A stretch of 64,000 nt of DNA, taken from the NCBI GenBank assembly GCA_938036825.1, contig CALHWD010000005.1, forward strand, positions 124,001-188,000, written 5' to 3'. This DNA comes from an uncultured Candidatus Saccharibacteria bacterium. GTDB lineage: Bacteria; Patescibacteriota; Saccharimonadia; Saccharimonadales; Saccharimonadaceae. The translations under genes were made by a program, and so were the position numbers. The notes beneath the pieces are model-generated. The model did not search any database and was not told the DNA's origin. It saw only the letters and a list, made by a program, of their open reading frames with translations. Shown one piece after another: positions 50,896-59,074 of the stretch (positions are counted from its first letter, which is position 1; each line of letters begins with the position of its first letter).

Positions 50896-51729
50896 TTACA
50901 CTGGCGCCAACACACCCACCGCAAGCAGGATGATAAGTAATGTACTCAGCGCCAAGCGATAGCCGACAAACTTATCAAATGAATTGCTCGAAACAAAGCG
51001 CAGTAGCCACGAGATTGCCACATATCCCACCACAAAGGATATAATAATCCCCAGTATCATCTGCGGCCAACCAATCAAGCGGCCAATCTGGTGTGATTGT
51101 GTGATGGCTTCCAACCCACCTGCTGCCATCAATGCCGGAATCCCCAGGAAGAAGCTCATCCGTGTGGCAGTCGTGCGGTCGATATCGCGGAACAATCCCG
51201 AGGCAATCGTCGCCCCCGAACGCGACACTCCCGGGATGAGTGACAAGCACTGCATCAGGCCCATTGCCATAGCATCGCGCCAGGTAAGGTTGCGCTCATG
51301 GCGTGTCTCACGTCCCCGGCGGTCGGCCAAAAACAGTACAATACTCCAAATCATCAGCCCAGCCGCTACAAACCACAGGCCACGCAGTACCGTCTCGATC
51401 GTATCCTTAAGAAGCAAGCCAACCACTGCAATCGGCAGCGAACCAATGATGACATACCACCCCATTCGGTAGTGAAACGTCCGCGCCCGCGGGTTCACCA
51501 CGCCAGCACACCACGCCGAGGCAATGCGCCAAATGTCCTGCCAGAAATAAACAATCGCCGCAGCAATCGCCCCAATCTGCACCACCGCCGTAAAGGCGAC
51601 AAGCCCAGGGTCACTCACCGAGTAGCCTAGCAACTTCTCTGTCAGCATCAAGTGGCCCGTACTCGAGATGGGCAAAAACTCAGTAATCCCCTCGACAATG
51701 CCAAGAATAATAATATGAAGCCAATCCAT
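50896..51729 (-). CDS. uppP: Undecaprenyl-diphosphatase UppP
   Basis: 277 residues, about eight membrane helices. It recycles the undecaprenyl carrier for wall synthesis and gives bacitracin tolerance. The two active-site segments are intact: EGITEFLPISSTGH (13-26) and PGVSRSGATI (about 165-174). Normal length. The leader has AAGGAA but at an odd distance from the ATG. Confidence 0.95.
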   Translation of the reverse strand: MDWLHIIILGIVEGITEFLPISSTGHLMLTEKLLGYSVSDPGLVAFTAVVQIGAIAAAIVYFWQDIWRIASAWCAGVVNPRARTFHYRMGWYVIIGSLPIAVVGLLLKDTIETVLRGLWFVAAGLMIWSIVLFLADRRGRETRHERNLTWRDAMAMGLMQCLSLIPGVSRSGATIASGLFRDIDRTTATRMSFFLGIPALMAAGGLEAITQSHQIGRLIGWPQMILGIIISFVVGYVAISWLLRFVSSNSFDKFVGYRLALSTLLIILLAVGVLAPV

Positions 51730-51879
51730 AATGTGTTTTCCTTATGTCTTGTACCAAGTATACCAAGTTCGCCACAAAGCACCAAGCCGGAAATGAAAAA
51801 TGGTGAGTGCGCCAGTTTGTATCTAAAATCCACGCACGATTGTTGACAGTGAGATTTTAGGACTCGAGCTGGCAAAAAT

Positions 51880-51908
51880 TTGACACAGGGTTCATATATT
51901 GATATATA
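51880..51908 (+). promoter_or_regulatory. Promoter of 51994 gene
   Basis: TTGACA (51880-51885), 17-bp spacer, TATATA (51903-51908). A leader of about 80 nt follows. Confidence 0.75.
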
Positions 51909-51922
51909 TATATTAACTTTTT

Positions 51923-51967
51923 GCTCAAAGTCTGTCTTGGAGCAAAAAGTCGCTCCTGGCTTTGAGC
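51923..51967 (+). promoter_or_regulatory. Nested hairpin in 51994 leader
   Basis: GCTCAAAG (51923-51930) pairs with CTTTGAGC (51960-51967); inside it GGAGC (51939-51943) pairs with GCTCC (51952-51956). The last base of the outer stem is also the first of the next stem, so the two structures may compete. Confidence 0.6.
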
Positions 51968-51989
51968 TCACCTTACGGAAGGAGGTGAG
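51967..51989 (+). promoter_or_regulatory. Hairpin that buries the Shine-Dalgarno of 51994 gene
   Basis: CTCACCTT (51967-51974) can pair base by base with GGAGGTGAG (51982-51989 region), with a 7-nt loop. The paired right arm is the ribosome site itself, 4 nt before the ATG, so folding should block translation. Confidence 0.65.
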
Positions 51990-51993
51990 AAAG

Positions 51994-52308
51994 ATGAAAC
52001 CAGAGATGTGGTCTTTGATTATTATAATCGGAGCAATAGTGTGCTGCTCTATTTTGCTAGCTGCTAGCAGAGTCATGGAAGAACACAGGTGGCATAAAGC
52101 ACTCAGATGCTATATGTTTCTGAGTCTTGCTGTGACAATTGTCTCAGGCGTCATTCTATGGTGCCATGAGAGCATTGACATACTGCAGCCACTTGAGATG
52201 ACTCTCATTACGACAGTCATAGTCGGAGGCCTCTGTAGCTTCCACCTTATGTGGACACTCTGGGATATCAGAAGATGGCGCAAGAAGCGTCACAGTCAGG
52301 GCAAATAG
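51994..52308 (+). CDS. Small three-helix membrane protein, 104 aa
   Basis: Unrecognised. Three hydrophobic segments (about 5-26, 40-58 and 67-88) with a basic C-terminus (RRWRKKRH) that should stay in the cytoplasm. AAGGAGGTGAG before the ATG is the strongest ribosome site in the window, but it is part of a stem. It has a consensus promoter and its own terminator. The set-up looks like a gene kept off until a signal opens the leader. Confidence 0.75.
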   Translation: MKPEMWSLIIIIGAIVCCSILLAASRVMEEHRWHKALRCYMFLSLAVTIVSGVILWCHESIDILQPLEMTLITTVIVGGLCSFHLMWTLWDIRRWRKKRHSQGK

Positions 52309-52452
52309 CCCATCAACATAGCTCACTAAACCATGTCTCAATCTGATCGTAGTGCATGTCTTGCGCTCTCGGGTTGAGATATATCCGGGTTCAGTTTGAG
52401 CATGGTTGGTGGGCTATGTTTGTGGCCGATCTATTTTCGTTCTTACACTCAG

Positions 52453-52481
52453 AAGCGACCACTATGAGAGAGTGGCCGCTT
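52453..52481 (+). terminator. Terminator after 51994 gene
   Basis: AAGCG-CCACT (52453-52463) pairs with AGTGG-CGCTT (52471-52481) with one mismatch, then GTTTGTTGTT. It is 145 bp after the stop. Confidence 0.6.
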
Positions 52482-52537
52482 GTTTGTTGTTGCAAAAGAA
52501 GGGTTGAGATATACCTGCGCGCTGGGGCGAGTGGGCT

Positions 52538-54385
52538 CTACCACCCACCACCACCACCGCCGCCTCCGCCGCCGCCAGAGAAGCCACCACCAGTCGAACC
52601 GCCACTCGACGACGAGAAGTCACTCGAGCCAACAGAGGTAGAGCTCGACAAGCTACTCATACTCGAGACAAACATCGCTGCATTGAAGGCACCGTGGCCA
52701 GCATACCAATCGGGCTGCGTGCCTACTTCCTCATAGTACTGCCCCAGCTGCTGGCTCCACTGCTTCTCTTGGCCAAAGAGCACAGCATAGGGCAAGACCC
52801 GCTCGTAGAGTTTGACAAGCTGAGCGTGGTCACCAATATCAACCTTCTCAGCAGTCTCAGGGCTCTGCAGCAGGCGTAGACGGTCGGCCTCGGCGTAGCG
52901 GATATACATCTTGAGCCCCAGCAGGTAGCGGCGCAGCGCCAGCCCTTTGTCCGACAGCGGCTTAGCAAAGCCCAGCTTACCAATGATAATCACAATAAAG
53001 ACCCCTGGGAAGAAGAGGAATTGCAGCCCGCTGAGGAACGGCACAAACATCGTGGCTGTACACAGCACCAGCACTAAGACACCTAGCACACCCGCAAAGA
53101 TGCGGAAGCCCCGTGTGCCCTTCCGGCTTGTGTCGCGCAGCTCGTATGTGTGGTCGATAAGATTATCGAGCTTCTTGGCATTATCCCTCAGGCGGAAGGC
53201 ATAGGAGGTATTGTTGCGTAGCGTCTTGAGGTTGATGCGCTCGCCCACTGCAGGCAGGTGACCAAAGATATCGCCCAGGATCTCTTGTTCCTCAGGATGA
53301 AGACTGCTGACATCCTTAACAACTTCAAGCTCGTACTGTGCCCGCGAGAAGAACGTCTTGGGCTTGACCTCGATCAAACGAATGTAGTGCCGCACCGCCC
53401 AGTCGATCATCTGCGCTGCCATAGCTGAGCCCTTCACCATCCGGAATGGCCGCACGATCTCCGCCGCTGTTGTCACACTTGTGTTGGGAGGTGGCAAGTA
53501 TTCTGGCACGATCGTCCCCAGCTCCTTGCTCCGGCCAATCGCCCGCCGATACAGATAATACATCAAGCTTGAGAGAAGCCCTAATACCAACATACTAGCA
53601 AAGAATATCTGCGCTAAGAATACTGCTAATCGTTCCTCAAACCGCTCCTGCGCGGTCTTTTGGTACGCCGCAAAAGTACCCTGCGGGAAGCCTAGCGCCA
53701 ACGTCACGCCATTGTTTGGCTCAAGCGAGCTCACCGTTGCTGTCATGATTTTATCACCCGTTGTATTGACGGTGCAGGCAGTCGTGCTACCCTGCTGGCC
53801 TGTGTAGCAGCGTGGCTCGGGCAATTTGGCTGCGGCAAGCTCTGGACTCAGGGTGAGGTTGATGGTGGCGCTGCGAATCGGCACACGCCACTCCGTACCT
53901 ACCACATCCCAATAGAATTCATCTCGCCCAACATTCGCATAATATCGCGTCACGTCGCGTTGGGTATACGTGATGACGTATGTCTTGCTACCCGAGACAT
54001 ATGTGTCTTTGTTGCCAATGCGTAGGGCATTACCCGACCTACTATATTCATAGTCCTTACCCTGCTCGTCTTGGACAGACTGAATAGCAAAGCTTGTACT
54101 GTGCCCATTATATTGTGTGACGAACTCCGGTGCGAGGCCATGGTTCTGCGCTGGTGGAAAGTTCGCTGTAATAGTGAGCTTTGTCTTGAGGGTGGAGCGC
54201 TTCTCGCTATCGCGCCCGAGCTCCATGTCGGCCGTGTAGCTGGTGATAGTGAAGTTGTCTTTACTACTACTCGATGATGAATAGGCTCGTACCGATGTGT
54301 CGGCCTGCATTGGCACTGCCCCGAGCGCGGTGCCCAGCAGCACCAAGCAGACACCAATTGCAGATATAACGCGTGTCGTTCTCAT
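52538..54385 (-). CDS. DUF2207 membrane protein with poly-Gly tail
   Basis: 615 residues. Signal peptide (about 1-29), an extracytoplasmic beta domain of DUF2207 type (about 40-235, ending in FPQGTF), a membrane helix (about 255-280), a cytoplasmic region, two further helices (about 425-475), and a last soluble part that ends in Ser-rich then poly-Gly sequence closed by Trp (SGGGGG...W), the usual DUF2207 ending. Function is unknown for the family. TTGACA-17-CACAAT ends 6 nt before ATG 54385, so the mRNA would be leaderless. Confidence 0.9.
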   Translation of the reverse strand: MRTTRVISAIGVCLVLLGTALGAVPMQADTSVRAYSSSSSSKDNFTITSYTADMELGRDSEKRSTLKTKLTITANFPPAQNHGLAPEFVTQYNGHSTSFAIQSVQDEQGKDYEYSRSGNALRIGNKDTYVSGSKTYVITYTQRDVTRYYANVGRDEFYWDVVGTEWRVPIRSATINLTLSPELAAAKLPEPRCYTGQQGSTTACTVNTTGDKIMTATVSSLEPNNGVTLALGFPQGTFAAYQKTAQERFEERLAVFLAQIFFASMLVLGLLSSLMYYLYRRAIGRSKELGTIVPEYLPPPNTSVTTAAEIVRPFRMVKGSAMAAQMIDWAVRHYIRLIEVKPKTFFSRAQYELEVVKDVSSLHPEEQEILGDIFGHLPAVGERINLKTLRNNTSYAFRLRDNAKKLDNLIDHTYELRDTSRKGTRGFRIFAGVLGVLVLVLCTATMFVPFLSGLQFLFFPGVFIVIIIGKLGFAKPLSDKGLALRRYLLGLKMYIRYAEADRLRLLQSPETAEKVDIGDHAQLVKLYERVLPYAVLFGQEKQWSQQLGQYYEEVGTQPDWYAGHGAFNAAMFVSSMSSLSSSTSVGSSDFSSSSGGSTGGGFSGGGGGGGGGGGW

Positions 54386-54692
54386 ACATCGATTGTGCGC
54401 CATGCAGCACAGAATGTCAAACGCGAGCATCGCTCAAAAATCGCCGATCCGTTTGACAACATCTGAATCTCTCAGCTTACCACAGCCTGTCATGTTCTCT
54501 TGATTGAGCACAGCTCAGACTACTCACCAAATCGCTCTCGTACACCATCAAATATCCCCGCTCATCACTTCCGTCTACCTCTGTTAATCTCTGTTCAAGC
54601 TATACCGCTTATGCTGTGATATGGCAAATGGTTATGCTATACTCACAGGCAATACCCAACGGCTAATCGGCGAGGTGAGGAGTATAGCAGAA
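54386..54692. other. Gap between divergent envelope genes
   Basis: About 307 bp with the minus-strand promoter of the DUF2207 gene (54392-54420), an AACAGAGGTA motif (complement of 54577-54585) and a plus-strand extended -10 TGC-TATACT (54638-54643) for the 54693 gene. Confidence 0.6.
54392..54420 (-). promoter_or_regulatory. Promoter of DUF2207 gene, leaderless
   Basis: On the minus strand TTGACA (54420-54415), 17-bp spacer, CACAAT (54397-54392), then 6 nt to the ATG. Confidence 0.7.
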
Positions 54693-57023
54693 GTGAGACG
54701 ATATTGGACGCATTTTCGGTTTGCAGGTGTGGCAGCAGTGGTAGTGCTAGGAGTTAGCTTTATGCAGCTACGTCAGGTGGCAATGGCCGAGCCCGCTACT
54801 AATTCTGGCTCCAATTCATCCACCAAAAAAGATAATAAGCCCGACATCTGCGATCCTAATACGATGCGCTTTAAGACTACAGCGCTGAGTTCCCCGACCG
54901 ACAAAGCCCGCGCCGCTAAGGCCCTCGCCAACCTTCGCAGCCTCATGCAGCCCATCCGCAACGCTGGCGATGGCAGCACCATCACCGCTGCCAAGCAGTA
55001 CGGCACGGACTACACCGGCGAGATAAAGGGCTCATTCCAGCTCAAGAACAGTGGTAGCTATGCCACTGGCAACCCCACACCTCTCTCCGTTACTTCGCCA
55101 TCATCTGTGCCAGGTAACTACCGTGGCAAGGTATCGGGCAAGGCACCTACCGGTGGGAGCCGCGTTGTCAAAGCCTTCCGCGCTACTGATGCCGAATACG
55201 AGCAAGGCAAGGTCACCCCTGCTCAAGTGCAGGGCGATGGCAGCTGGACGCTCGACCTCTCGCCGGTCGATGGCAGCATTGGTGGCGAGTGGCGCTTCCG
55301 TCTCTATGATGCCAGTAGCGGCCAACCTCTCGGCGAGAGCTGGCCACGCGTCAATGAGTACCAAAATGTCGAGATCCAATCATACGTCATCACCGACCAA
55401 ACCTACCTCGTTGCCAAGCAAGCCGCCAACACCAACCGCACCTTTAGCTTTCCGGGTACCGAGAAGGGCCACAAGATGCTGCGCCTGGTGGATACGCGCA
55501 GCAACAAAATCCTCGCTGAGTACTTCCAGCCACAGCTGGCGGGGCTGATCCGCTCGTACGAGTTCTCACCTGGCCAGGATGGCTACGGCACTCATCGCGT
55601 GCACTATTCATTTATGTACGATCAGTCGCTGGCGCTGCTTGTGGCGGTTGGTGCGGGCGACAAAGCAATGGCAGACCAGCTCGTCAATGGCTTCAAAACC
55701 ATCCAGATCAAATCCGGCCGGTCGCGTGGTGCCTTCCCTTCCAGCGCTCATCAACTCGACCCCAGTAACCAGCAGGCGCGCTATTATACTGGCGGAGTAG
55801 CCTTCGTTCTCTATGCGCTCATCCGCTACCAAGAGAAGTTTGGCGATATCAATGGTGTCAGCAGCATGGTGCGCTCTGCCCTGGCCTGGGTCAAGACTAA
55901 GAAAAGCACATCCGGCCCCGGTGCTGGCCTCTACCGCGGTGGCACAAATATCAATGACGATGACAACAACAAGCAGTTTGAGATCGCCTGGCACTCCACT
56001 GAGCACAATACCGACCTCTGGCATGTGTACGAGCGAGCCTCGCAAGTCTACGGCGACGCCAGCTACCGCCAAGAGGCCGACAGCCTGGCCAAAGTCATTA
56101 TGGAGAAACTGTGGAATAAAGCCGAGAATCGCTTCGACCAAGGACTTGACGACCATGCCAAAGCGCTGGACACCTCCAGCTGGGGCTCTATTTTCCTCAA
56201 CGCAATCGGCGAGTACGACAAAGCCAAAGTCTCGCTAGCCTACACGCGCAACTTTACCATGAGCCGCGCAGGGTCTCAGGGCTACACCCCATACCTAACT
56301 GGCACCTACACCCCCACCGTCTGGTTTGAAGGGACATTCGGCGTCACCCAGGCCTACAACGTCGCAGGCAACAAAGACGAAGTTGCTGCTAGCGCCCAGC
56401 GAACGTACCCATCTCAGGGAGCTAATGGTGCTTGGCCTTACGTTACCAATGTCGACGAAGCGAACCAAATGACGAATGCTTACTCTGTAGCCTCTACTGC
56501 ATGGTACTTGCTGGCTACTGCTTACCCCGATGCCATTTGGTCAGAATGCCGCACCGACAAAAAGCCCGACGAGAAGAAGCAGCCGCCAATGGTGCGCCAC
56601 ATCGGCAAGGTCACCCTAGACAAGTTCCTCGCTGGCGAAGACAAACCACTGTGGGTCTTCATCCTTATCTCGCTGCTTGCTCTCTTGGTCGGCATTGCCG
56701 CACTCATTCTCTACCTCATCCGGCGTCATTATGCCAAGAATGCTGCCGCTACGCAGCTGGGTAGCAAAGATAATAACACTCCTCCAGGTGGGCCACCAAG
56801 CCCGAGTGGTGGTAGCGGTACGCCTCCGCCAAGCGGCTCAGCCAGCGGCCTGGGCGGCCTCGCGATGAGTGCTCCACCGCGCACTACTCCGCCGCCACTC
56901 CGCTCTAGTGCATCACCCAGCCGCGGTACCTCCATCGCTGTCCAGAGTGGCACCTCGCACCATGTATCACCACGACCCGCACCAAGTAGCCCACCACCAC
57001 GGTCACCCAGCGTATCGGGCTAG
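54693..57023 (+). CDS. Secreted six-hairpin glycosidase-like protein, membrane-anchored
   Basis: 776 residues from GTG 54693 (AGGAG 10 nt before). This start gives a proper signal peptide (MRRYWTHF then a hydrophobic stretch to VAMA); the in-frame ATG at 54621 lies before the TATACT box and puts 24 polar residues in front. A beta-rich domain (about 100-240) is followed by a helical repeat domain (about 250-620) with WHSTEHNTDLWHVY and ALDTSSWGSIFLNAIG, patterns of alpha/alpha toroid glycosidases. One membrane helix (about 653-678) and a Pro/Ser/Gly-rich tail of about 95 residues, predicted cytoplasmic, end the protein. Activity and substrate are unproven. Confidence 0.75.
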   Translation: MRRYWTHFRFAGVAAVVVLGVSFMQLRQVAMAEPATNSGSNSSTKKDNKPDICDPNTMRFKTTALSSPTDKARAAKALANLRSLMQPIRNAGDGSTITAAKQYGTDYTGEIKGSFQLKNSGSYATGNPTPLSVTSPSSVPGNYRGKVSGKAPTGGSRVVKAFRATDAEYEQGKVTPAQVQGDGSWTLDLSPVDGSIGGEWRFRLYDASSGQPLGESWPRVNEYQNVEIQSYVITDQTYLVAKQAANTNRTFSFPGTEKGHKMLRLVDTRSNKILAEYFQPQLAGLIRSYEFSPGQDGYGTHRVHYSFMYDQSLALLVAVGAGDKAMADQLVNGFKTIQIKSGRSRGAFPSSAHQLDPSNQQARYYTGGVAFVLYALIRYQEKFGDINGVSSMVRSALAWVKTKKSTSGPGAGLYRGGTNINDDDNNKQFEIAWHSTEHNTDLWHVYERASQVYGDASYRQEADSLAKVIMEKLWNKAENRFDQGLDDHAKALDTSSWGSIFLNAIGEYDKAKVSLAYTRNFTMSRAGSQGYTPYLTGTYTPTVWFEGTFGVTQAYNVAGNKDEVAASAQRTYPSQGANGAWPYVTNVDEANQMTNAYSVASTAWYLLATAYPDAIWSECRTDKKPDEKKQPPMVRHIGKVTLDKFLAGEDKPLWVFILISLLALLVGIAALILYLIRRHYAKNAAATQLGSKDNNTPPGGPPSPSGGSGTPPPSGSASGLGGLAMSAPPRTTPPPLRSSASPSRGTSIAVQSGTSHHVSPRPAPSSPPPRSPSVSG

Positions 57024-57034
57024 CTCACTGCAAG

Positions 57035-57060
57035 AAACCACCAGTAAGCACTGGTGGTTT
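57035..57060 (+). terminator. Intrinsic terminator of 54693 gene
   Basis: AAACCACCAGT (57035-57045) pairs with ACTGGTGGTTT (57050-57060), then TGTTTGTG. It lies 12 bp after the stop. Confidence 0.85.
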
Positions 57061-57225
57061 TGTTTGTGTAAAAGGCTTCTGTTATTTATACCGCGCTGCA
57101 GCCTCTATCTCTTCGGAGTTCTGCAGATGAGCGTTTAGCGTTTTTTGGAGGATCATCTTTACGCCGAGGCACAAAATCATAAGCATAGCAAATGAGCTTG
57201 TACTCTTGCTGGGAAGGGAGTAACT

Positions 57226-58911
57226 CTACGCCGCTATCTTCATTGCTTCCGCTGGTGGGTCAACCAGCTGCTCTACCACCTCATACTCACCAGAAAATTC
57301 GTGGTACACTGTAGAGAATTGCTTTGTCTCAGCACCAAGCCAGGCTTTATTATCCTCTACAATAACATCTATTTCCCTTACTGGCGCTGGTGAAGCATAT
57401 ACCACGCCGGCCGTGTCACTTCGAGCCACTGCCATAGTGTGCGCGATCGAAGCCGCAACTGGCTCATAATAGTCACTGCCAGACCCTTGAAAGCATGAGT
57501 GAAGCACTACGCGGCACAGTCCCTGGCTATCCGGCTTCATCAGGGCAAAGAGTTGCGCAAATGTTGGATCAGAGGCAATATCAATTGTCGATATGCCCGG
57601 CATGTCCATCGCCTCATCAAGCGACCAGTCGGCACCCACAAGGGCACTGTCATTGCCCTGCTCTGGATCCATTCCCATCTTTATTACACCTGGCGAGCCA
57701 TGCCCTGCCAGAATAACAGTCGAAGGCTGGATGCCACGCTCTTGCAAAAATGCAACGTAGTATGGTATATCATACTCCACAAAGCCAACCTCGAAGTGTA
57801 GTGTTGCGGATGTATCACGATCACCATGTTGTCGATTGATATTGGAGAGTGCACCATTATGATCATCCAGCGGCGTATTGCCCAGCACAACAGTCACTGG
57901 CCTGTTTTGTAGTGTCTCAAGCGTCTGGGGATCTTTATCAATCACATGCTTCATCAAGTCTATCTGCTTTGAATCAAGGTCCCCAAGCATACTAATGCCA
58001 GTGTGCTCATACACATCCATCAGTGTACGAACACCACAGCGCTCTATAAGTCGCACTGTCTTGATGAGGTCTCGTTTGTGATTCTTGTAGTAGCCCTCGA
58101 GCTTGAACTTCTCACTCACTGAGTGGTAACGATTATGGAGGCCTGTTGCCATTCGCAGCGGCAGCGTTGGGCTTTCATTATAGCCTCGCCACGCCTGCTC
58201 TAGTATATCCGTCGCAAAAAGCGCCTGGCTCTCGTAAAGCTCATCCTGGCTGTAGCGTTTCGTTGGGTACAGCCGGTCTGTTAGCTCATGCAGCCAGCAT
58301 GCCCGCATACCATGCAGTCTGTCCTTGGGTATGATTTCTTCTGCAGCTGGCGAATGGAGCGTCTTGACGACTGATGAGTTATTCGCCATGATAGTATAGA
58401 GATTGAGCAAGTCAACTGCATGTTCATGATCATCCGACTTCTCGATACGAGCCGCCTGCCATAAGGTATGCATAGCGCGCTCGTCATCATGCTGACTATC
58501 TTTCCACAAATGCATGATCGTTTCGCGCGGCAAATAGCGACAGGCAAAGCGAAGCGTCTCGGTTGCTGCAGCACTATAGGCCTGATCCGTTAGCTTATCT
58601 TCGTCCGTTTTTTTATGACGATAGGTCTCTGCAATGAAGAATATTTTCAGTGCTGATTCTATCTCACCAGGATTATCCAGCTCATGTTGCTTCGCAAACT
58701 CCGCCGCCAACGACTGCCGCGCTGTTTCTTCTTTAATCCAGTAGCGCCATGCAGCATTCACGTTACCGCCAGCATGGTCCTTCATCCTGTTAACCCCAGC
58801 TAGCTGGTGCACTGCTTGCATCAAATCACTTGGTTCTGTTGTCTGCTCAAAGCGTTTCGCATCATGCATGGCAGCATCGCGTGCGCGCGGGTCATTCTCG
58901 TATTGTGGCAT
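57226..58911 (-). CDS. Large unknown protein with caspase-like His/Cys pair
   Basis: 561 residues, soluble, no signal peptide. The first 330 residues are alpha-helical and rich in His, Glu and Arg. From about 335 the pattern becomes alternating strands and helices: a VTVVLGNTPL strand, then VILAGHGSPGVIKMG with His404 and RVVLHSCFQGSGSDYYEP with Cys473. A strand ending in His-Gly, then a strand ending in a Cys before small residues, is the clan CD (caspase, CHAT, gingipain) arrangement. GAGGAAAG precedes ATG 58911. Promoter TTGACA-17-CATAAT. No partner gene is obvious. Confidence 0.65.
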   Translation of the reverse strand: MPQYENDPRARDAAMHDAKRFEQTTEPSDLMQAVHQLAGVNRMKDHAGGNVNAAWRYWIKEETARQSLAAEFAKQHELDNPGEIESALKIFFIAETYRHKKTDEDKLTDQAYSAAATETLRFACRYLPRETIMHLWKDSQHDDERAMHTLWQAARIEKSDDHEHAVDLLNLYTIMANNSSVVKTLHSPAAEEIIPKDRLHGMRACWLHELTDRLYPTKRYSQDELYESQALFATDILEQAWRGYNESPTLPLRMATGLHNRYHSVSEKFKLEGYYKNHKRDLIKTVRLIERCGVRTLMDVYEHTGISMLGDLDSKQIDLMKHVIDKDPQTLETLQNRPVTVVLGNTPLDDHNGALSNINRQHGDRDTSATLHFEVGFVEYDIPYYVAFLQERGIQPSTVILAGHGSPGVIKMGMDPEQGNDSALVGADWSLDEAMDMPGISTIDIASDPTFAQLFALMKPDSQGLCRVVLHSCFQGSGSDYYEPVAASIAHTMAVARSDTAGVVYASPAPVREIDVIVEDNKAWLGAETKQFSTVYHEFSGEYEVVEQLVDPPAEAMKIAA

Positions 58912-58936
58912 TGTCTTTCCTCTTTTTGGTGTCATT

Positions 58937-58965
58937 ATTATGTAGGGTCTCGTCTTATATGTCAA
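58937..58965 (-). promoter_or_regulatory. Promoter of 57226-58911 gene
   Basis: On the minus strand TTGACA (58965-58960), 17-bp spacer, CATAAT (58942-58937). Confidence 0.7.
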
Positions 58966-59074
58966 GGGTATACTACCGAGACATCAAGTTCACATCAATC
59001 CTAGCAATTGCTCTACTCATGGCCAGATTCTCTTCTCGCTCTTTATCTATTAGGGTATAGGCTGCAAAGTCACC

